Below, piece by piece: positions 1 through 4,335 of a DNA stretch of 6,106 nt (the first letter of the stretch is position 1; each line of letters opens with the position of its first letter). Under the pieces are notes generated by a model. The model did not search any database and was not told the origin of the DNA. It saw only the letters and a program-made list of their open reading frames with translations. This DNA comes from Ruminococcus sp. (lineage in GTDB: Bacteria; Bacillota_A; Clostridia; Oscillospirales; Ruminococcaceae). A program made the translations under genes and the position numbers. The stretch covers positions 1-6,106 of the forward strand of contig JAFOMV010000007.1 in NCBI GenBank assembly GCA_017418765.1. The letters run 5' to 3'.

Positions 1-612
1 ACAGCTGTTACAGTGCCGACTGAAGAAATTGCCGCTGAAACTTCTACTTCTGTGGTACGGACACGGCCTTCTTCATATGTGGAACATACCGATATACCTG
101 AGCAGGCTTATCCTGTGACTACTGTGAAAACCACAGCTGCCGAAGAACAAATAGCTGCTGAAAGTGAAGTTCACGTTACGGAAACAAAGGCAGATTATAT
201 CAAGAACGGCAGATTCATAAGACGTCTTGACTATACGGAAAAAGCCGATGACAGCCGTGTACTTCTTGACGAAAATGGTGTACAGCACAGAGTAAAGGTG
301 CAGAATGCTGACTCTATGAGCGCAGATGAGATAATAGCTATAATGGGAGATACGAGCTTCTGCGACACCAATGTATTCAGTTTTTCCGGAATGTACGAAG
401 GCATTACAGGCGATACCTTTTTCTTTGTCATAGAACACTATTCCTATGTTCCCGAAACTGAAACCATATATTCAATAAAAATGAAAGTGTACTGCGTACA
501 GCTTGATGACGGAAGCAAAGCCTATGCGGTAAAGCTGCCGCAAAGCGACGGATATTATCTGTATACTGTATCGGAAAAAACAGATGAGGAGATCTACTGG
601 AGAGGAAGATAA
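1..612 (+). CDS. C-terminal part of an unidentified protein with a Thr/Glu/Ala-rich linker (5' end outside the window)
   Basis: I do not recognise this protein. The frame is open from the first base (codons for T-A-V-T precede the GTG at 13), so the gene is cut by the window edge and 203 residues are visible. Numbering from the first visible codon, residues 1 to about 63 are low-complexity and rich in Thr, Glu, Ala, Ser and Val, like the extracellular linkers of Ruminococcus secreted proteins. They include a loose internal repeat, EEIAAET (8-14) and EEQIAAES (48-55). Residues from about 64 to 203 look like one compact alpha/beta domain with alternating hydrophobic strands near the end and two cysteines (120 and 164) that could form a disulfide. 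There is no dockerin, sortase signal or C-terminal membrane segment. An N-terminal signal or membrane anchor would lie outside the window. The gene ends in TAA-TGA-TAG in frame. A secreted or membrane-anchored protein is inferred from the linker only; no function is assigned. Confidence 0.75.
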   Translation, partial: TAVTVPTEEIAAETSTSVVRTRPSSYVEHTDIPEQAYPVTTVKTTAAEEQIAAESEVHVTETKADYIKNGRFIRRLDYTEKADDSRVLLDENGVQHRVKVQNADSMSADEIIAIMGDTSFCDTNVFSFSGMYEGITGDTFFFVIEHYSYVPETETIYSIKMKVYCVQLDDGSKAYAVKLPQSDGYYLYTVSEKTDEEIYWRGR

Positions 613-668
613 TGATAGCCATGACAGTATATTCTGAAAGTCATTCTTGACATAAAGCACAATTGAAA

Positions 669-683
669 GACATCCACGATGTT
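669..683 (+). terminator. Weak hairpin downstream of the first gene, possible terminator
   Basis: GACATC (669-674) and GATGTT (678-683) can form five Watson-Crick pairs plus one G-U pair around a 3-nt CAC loop. The hairpin is followed by AAATTTA rather than a true T-run and contains few G-C pairs. It is the best terminator-like structure between the first gene and the next promoter, but it is a weak candidate. Readthrough, or termination by another route, is equally possible. Confidence 0.2.
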
Positions 684-696
684 AAATTTACCAAAA

Positions 697-713
697 ATAT
701 GCAGATATATGCA
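697..713. repeat. Tandem ATATGCA heptamers spaced 10 bp, possible activator or operator site
   Basis: ATATGCA occurs at 697-703 and again at 707-713, exactly 10 bp (about one helical turn) start to start. The second copy ends 8 bp before the -35 hexamer. The segment 700-713 is also nearly palindromic (TGCA-G-ATAT-A-TGCA, 12 of 14 positions symmetric). Position and spacing suit a regulator binding one DNA face directly upstream of the promoter. No regulator is identified and the local AT-richness raises the chance of coincidence. Confidence 0.3.
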
Positions 714-720
714 ATTATAT

Positions 721-749
721 TTTACATTTGCGAAAAAATGTGGTATAAT
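721..749 (+). promoter_or_regulatory. Sigma-A-type promoter of the pectinase gene
   Basis: TTTACA (721-726) matches the TTGACA consensus at 5 of 6 positions. It is followed by a 17-bp spacer and a perfect TATAAT (744-749). A TG at 741-742 gives an extended -10 (TGGTATAAT). AT-rich DNA lies immediately upstream and could act as an UP-element. Transcription should start near 755-757, giving a leader of about 85 nt before the ATG at 842. This is the only strong promoter I see on the + strand in the 613-841 gap. Confidence 0.85.
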
Positions 750-797
750 GTAAGAAGCAGCAGAATGTAAGGCAGCCGAAGCCGAAATTTCAGAATA

Positions 798-824
798 TGC
801 TGTATCTATAGGCATGATACGGCA
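798..824 (+). promoter_or_regulatory. Leader hairpin directly upstream of the pectinase ribosome binding site
   Basis: Bases 798-806 (TGCTGTATC) pair with 816-824 (GATACGGCA) to form a 9-bp stem, eight Watson-Crick pairs and one U-G pair, around a 9-nt loop (TATAGGCAT). The stem ends two bases before the AAAAGGAG ribosome binding site and has no T-run after it, so it is not an intrinsic terminator. It could stabilise the 5' end of the mRNA, keep the Shine-Dalgarno in an open single-stranded stretch, or bind a regulator as RNA or as a DNA inverted repeat. The pairing is seen directly; the role is inferred. Confidence 0.5.
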
Positions 825-826
825 GG

Positions 827-834
827 AAAAGGAG
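827..834 (+). promoter_or_regulatory. Ribosome binding site for the pectinase gene
   Basis: AAAAGGAG contains the AGGAG core at 830-834 and lies 7 nt before the ATG at 842, which is ideal spacing. It fixes this ATG as the start; the encoded protein then begins with a well-formed signal peptide. Confidence 0.9.
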
Positions 835-841
835 TATTATT

Positions 842-3800
842 ATGCTAAACGGAAACCTATCTATCTCTAAGCGGTTGGTATCTGTTATTGCTGTATTCGC
901 TGTAATAATGACTGTATTCCTGGCATTTCCCGTGCATACAGCCAATGCGGCAGGAAATGACCTGTATGTTGGATATTCAGGCAAGAGCAATAACTTCTCT
1001 ACCGTGCAGGATGCCGTAAACAAAGCGGCTTCCATCAACCCATCCAATGAATCTCAGCGAGTGACTATCCACATCGCTCCCGGCACTTACCGCCAGCAGG
1101 TAATAGTGCAGACTCCATACATTTCTTTCGTAAACGATGAACCATCCAAAGGCGATGTTGTACTTACATGGTACTACGGCATAGGCTATAAATACTACAG
1201 TGCCAACGATAAGGGCTGCTATGACGCAGGGCTTGCAGGCAAAAAAAGCGGCAAGAACACGGCTAAATACCGCTGGGGCGCTACTGTACAGCTATGGCCT
1301 AAAGCTACTTATTTCAAGGCTCAGAACATCGTATTTGAAAACTCATTCAACCGCTATATCACCAAAGAGGAGATAGCTGACGGTGTTGAATGTACAAATG
1401 AAACTTTAAAGGTACAGCGTACAAGCAGCGCTGATATCCGTTCAAAGGCTTACACAGAACGTGCAGCAGCTCTTTCTGTTGATACAGGATATGCTGAATT
1501 TCTTAACTGCAAAATGCTGTCAAGTCAGGACACTCTTTACACAGGCGGTTCACCTCAGTATTACAAGAACTGTCTCATCGAGGGTCAGACAGACTATATA
1601 TTCGGCGGAAGCAACGCTGTATTCGATCAGTGTGAGCTTCGCTGGAAAGGCTACAGTGCAGGCGCTCTTGGCGGATATATCACGGCTGCAAGAGCACAGG
1701 GCGATCCCTATACAGGCTACCTTTTCAGCAACTGCAAAGTAACAGCCAATAAGGAACTCACAGTCAAGGCAGGATATCTGGGCAGACCCTGGAGCGATAC
1801 AGCTAAGGTGCTCTTTGTGAATACTACTCTCCAGGACGGCAATATGATAGCTCCCGAAGGCTGGTATTCAATGAGCGGTGTTCAGCCTGAGACAGTCGGT
1901 GGATTCAAGGAAAACGGCACTAAGCTGGCTAACGGCACAAAAGTCGATCTTTCCAAGAGAAAGGGACATACCGTATCCGACAGCGATGCTGCTAAAATCA
2001 ATCTGAAGAACTACATGAACAACTGGACTCCATCCTTTATGAACGCTTCAGCTGCTCAGCAGAACAGCGGACAGGAACAGGTACAGCAGCCTGTTGTTAC
2101 TGCTGTTGACGGTGCGATAAAGAGCTGCGGAGGATGGTTCGAGGAAGTCTTTGCAGAGTGGGACAGCTCAAAGATAGGCTCAAATGTCAAGGTAAGCTAT
2201 GCTCCCGCAGGCTCATCTTCATTTACATCAGTTGACTCAGACCTCATCAGAGGTTCAAGAGTTGATATCCCCGGTCTAAAGGGCAATACAGAGTATACCA
2301 TGAAAATAGAAGGCTCTAACGGCTCTGCACAGTGCAAAGCCAAGACTATGTCATTCGACAGAAGCGGTTACGCTCACTGGAACTATAATTCAGGCGTAGG
2401 CGCTTATAACAATGATGGTACTCTCAAGTCAGGCGTTACCGTTATCTATGTTACAAATTCAAACAAGGATACTATCACATACGGCGGAAAGAAAGGCCTT
2501 TACAATATATTCTACAGCGCTAAGCCAAAGAATGTGGTATTCCGACTTATCGGCAATATAGACGTTCCGTCGGGCGCTAAGGCAAATGACGGCAAGCAGA
2601 ATGACGGTTCAAATATGCTCTACCTACAGAACGCTGAAAACGTTACTATCGAGGGTATAGGCTACAATGCAAACCTTAACAAGTGGGGCTTCGAGATGAA
2701 GCGCTGCACAAGCTGTGAGGTAAGGAATCTCTGGCTGGGACAGTACCCCGATGACGGCATCTCAATGACAGGTTCATCAGATTCCAAGTCAACACGTATG
2801 TGGGTACATAACAACACCATCGAAAAAGGCTATAACGCATACGCAGGCAACGGCACTGTTGACGCTGACAAGGCTGACGGTGACGGTTCAGCTGATATCA
2901 AGTGGTCTGAGTATGTCACTATTTCCTACAACGAATTCAAGGACGGACATAAGACTTCACTTGTCGGCGGAGGCCCTTCACAATTCCAGGACTGGATAAC
3001 CTATCACCATAACTGGTTCAACAATACAGAATCACGTAACCCACGTGCAAGAAATGCACATATCCACAGCTACAACAACTACTTCTACAACAATAAACAG
3101 TACGGCATAGGTGCTTCCTACAATTCAAAGGTATTTTCAGAGAATAACTACTACGAAAAGGTAAATCTCCCTCTTGACGCTGTTAATATGGGAAGTGACG
3201 CTTATTCGGGAACTATCAAATCCTATGGTGACAAGTTCGATGGCTGTACTATGGGAAGCAAGCTTGCCTATAAGATAGTAAACTCAAAGTCGGAAAAGGC
3301 GAATATCAGCAATCTCAAATCAGGCGGCGAGGGATATGACAATTTCGATACTGATGCTAAAAAGATGTACAGCAGCTATACACTCCAGACTGCCGCTGCC
3401 GCAAAGGACGATGTAAAGGCTTATGCAGGCAGAATGCAGAACAAGAGCTACAATGCAGGCACATCTGTATCAGACAGCGGAAACGATAAGCTTCCCGTCA
3501 GCGAACCTCAGACAATAAAGAGCAGACTTATCTCAAGCCTCGTTGTAAAGGATACGGAGTACGGTCAATTATGGTCTATCCAGGAAAATGTCAGGGTAGG
3601 CGATAAGGCATTCAGTGACCGTGAGCATACATTAGCATCACTTCCGTTTTCAACAGAAAGCGAGCACATCATCACAGCCTGTGACTCGAAGAAGATCGAT
3701 TCAGACCTGGCGGTACTTACAGCCGCTAAGGATGTGACAGTGGTAGTTGCCCTCGACAGCAGAGTTACAGCACCTCCTTCATGGCTGGATAGCTTCACAC

Positions 3801-4273
3801 ATCTTCGTACATTTATCGAGATAAATGACGGCGAGGAACTAAGGCGTTTTGAGGTTTATTCTATAGACCTTTCAGCAGGTCAGTCACTAACTCTCGGACC
3901 AAACGGCACTTCCGCAGGTGTTATGGGCTATACAGTCTTCGTTACGGAAAAGGTGGCAGAAGTTACAACTTCCACACTAACTTCCACAACAACAGTTACC
4001 ACAACTGAGACTACTGCCCCTCCAATAACAGCAGGTCTTGCAGGCGATGCAAACTGCGATGGCAAGGTAAATCTTTCCGATGCAGTGATCATCATGCAGG
4101 CGCTTTCAAATCCGAGCAGATTCGGTGAAATGGGTACTGATAACAGCCATATCACCACACAGGGCAAACTCAACGCAGACGTTGAAGGCAACGGAAACGG
4201 CGTCACCAACAAGGATGCGCTTGAAATACAGAAGTATATGCTTGAACTTGTAGATAAGCTTGTAAATACCTGA
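842..4273 (+). CDS. Secreted dockerin-bearing bifunctional pectinase: CE8 pectin methylesterase plus PL1 pectate lyase
   Basis: A 1143-residue extracellular enzyme predicted to de-esterify homogalacturonan and then cleave it by Ca2+-dependent beta-elimination. Residues 1-37 are a signal peptide (K10-R11, hydrophobic core, cleavage near A36/A37). Residues 38 to about 401 are a CE8 esterase with Q229-D230-T-L (acid/base D230), D251-YIFG (nucleophile) and LGR315PW317; the usual first oxyanion-hole Gln appears to be R207. A Gln-rich linker (about 403-418) leads to an Ig/FN3-like module (about 420-503). The PL1 beta-helix spans about 505-866, with putative Ca2+ ligands D637/D638, D681 and D685, K704, catalytic R732 and R737 in the RxPRxR motif, and a YHHNWF segment. 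A beta-rich accessory module (about 894-1036) has a VALDSRV...PPSWL core and may bind glycan. A Thr-rich linker (about 1041-1061) precedes a dockerin (about 1066-1143) with Ca2+ loops at 1069-1080 and 1113-1125, for docking to a cohesin scaffoldin. No frameshift is seen. The gene has its own promoter and terminator. The domain calls are confident, except that the accessory module's family is uncertain. Confidence 0.95.
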   Translation: MLNGNLSISKRLVSVIAVFAVIMTVFLAFPVHTANAAGNDLYVGYSGKSNNFSTVQDAVNKAASINPSNESQRVTIHIAPGTYRQQVIVQTPYISFVNDEPSKGDVVLTWYYGIGYKYYSANDKGCYDAGLAGKKSGKNTAKYRWGATVQLWPKATYFKAQNIVFENSFNRYITKEEIADGVECTNETLKVQRTSSADIRSKAYTERAAALSVDTGYAEFLNCKMLSSQDTLYTGGSPQYYKNCLIEGQTDYIFGGSNAVFDQCELRWKGYSAGALGGYITAARAQGDPYTGYLFSNCKVTANKELTVKAGYLGRPWSDTAKVLFVNTTLQDGNMIAPEGWYSMSGVQPETVGGFKENGTKLANGTKVDLSKRKGHTVSDSDAAKINLKNYMNNWTPSFMNASAAQQNSGQEQVQQPVVTAVDGAIKSCGGWFEEVFAEWDSSKIGSNVKVSYAPAGSSSFTSVDSDLIRGSRVDIPGLKGNTEYTMKIEGSNGSAQCKAKTMSFDRSGYAHWNYNSGVGAYNNDGTLKSGVTVIYVTNSNKDTITYGGKKGLYNIFYSAKPKNVVFRLIGNIDVPSGAKANDGKQNDGSNMLYLQNAENVTIEGIGYNANLNKWGFEMKRCTSCEVRNLWLGQYPDDGISMTGSSDSKSTRMWVHNNTIEKGYNAYAGNGTVDADKADGDGSADIKWSEYVTISYNEFKDGHKTSLVGGGPSQFQDWITYHHNWFNNTESRNPRARNAHIHSYNNYFYNNKQYGIGASYNSKVFSENNYYEKVNLPLDAVNMGSDAYSGTIKSYGDKFDGCTMGSKLAYKIVNSKSEKANISNLKSGGEGYDNFDTDAKKMYSSYTLQTAAAAKDDVKAYAGRMQNKSYNAGTSVSDSGNDKLPVSEPQTIKSRLISSLVVKDTEYGQLWSIQENVRVGDKAFSDREHTLASLPFSTESEHIITACDSKKIDSDLAVLTAAKDVTVVVALDSRVTAPPSWLDSFTHLRTFIEINDGEELRRFEVYSIDLSAGQSLTLGPNGTSAGVMGYTVFVTEKVAEVTTSTLTSTTTVTTTETTAPPITAGLAGDANCDGKVNLSDAVIIMQALSNPSRFGEMGTDNSHITTQGKLNADVEGNGNGVTNKDALEIQKYMLELVDKLVNT

Positions 4274-4297
4274 TACTTCAGGCAATACAGCAAATAT

Positions 4298-4335
4298 CGG
4301 GCAGACCTTTCACAGGAAGGGGCTGCCCGTTTTTT
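4298..4335 (+). terminator. Intrinsic terminator between the convergent pectinase and feoB genes
   Basis: CGGGCAG (4298-4304) pairs with CTGCCCG (4323-4329). A second inner stem, CCTT (4306-4309) with AAGG (4317-4320), lies across a small internal loop. Six T residues follow at 4330-4335. This is a strong rho-independent terminator for the pectinase, starting 25 bp after its stop codon. Read on the - strand the same hairpin is followed by ATATTTG, a poor U-tract, so it may stop feoB transcripts less efficiently. The feoB stop codon (4334-4336) overlaps the T-run. Confidence 0.9.

Noticed and set aside
13..612. GTG at 13 as the start of a complete 199-residue gene
   Set aside because: The frame is open to base 1, no Shine-Dalgarno can be seen in the 12 bases available, and the protein would begin in the middle of a low-complexity linker. 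A gene cut by the window edge is more likely.
621..644. ATGAC...GTCAT inverted repeat as a terminator of the first gene
   Set aside because: It has only 5 bp around a 14-nt loop, and no T-run follows.
647..652. Perfect TTGACA as a -35 element
   Set aside because: No acceptable -10 lies 16-18 bp downstream (the sequence there is ACATCC). The TTTACA/TATAAT pair further on is far better.
1461..1742. 93-codon open frame on the + strand inside the esterase region
   Set aside because: It lies in another frame across conserved CE8 catalytic motifs and has no ribosome binding site; it is a shadow.
3962..4024. Thr-codon repeat tract as a microsatellite or phase-variable repeat
   Set aside because: The ACA/ACT/ACC codons are mixed and irregular, with no perfect unit; this is an ordinary O-glycosylation-type linker before a dockerin.
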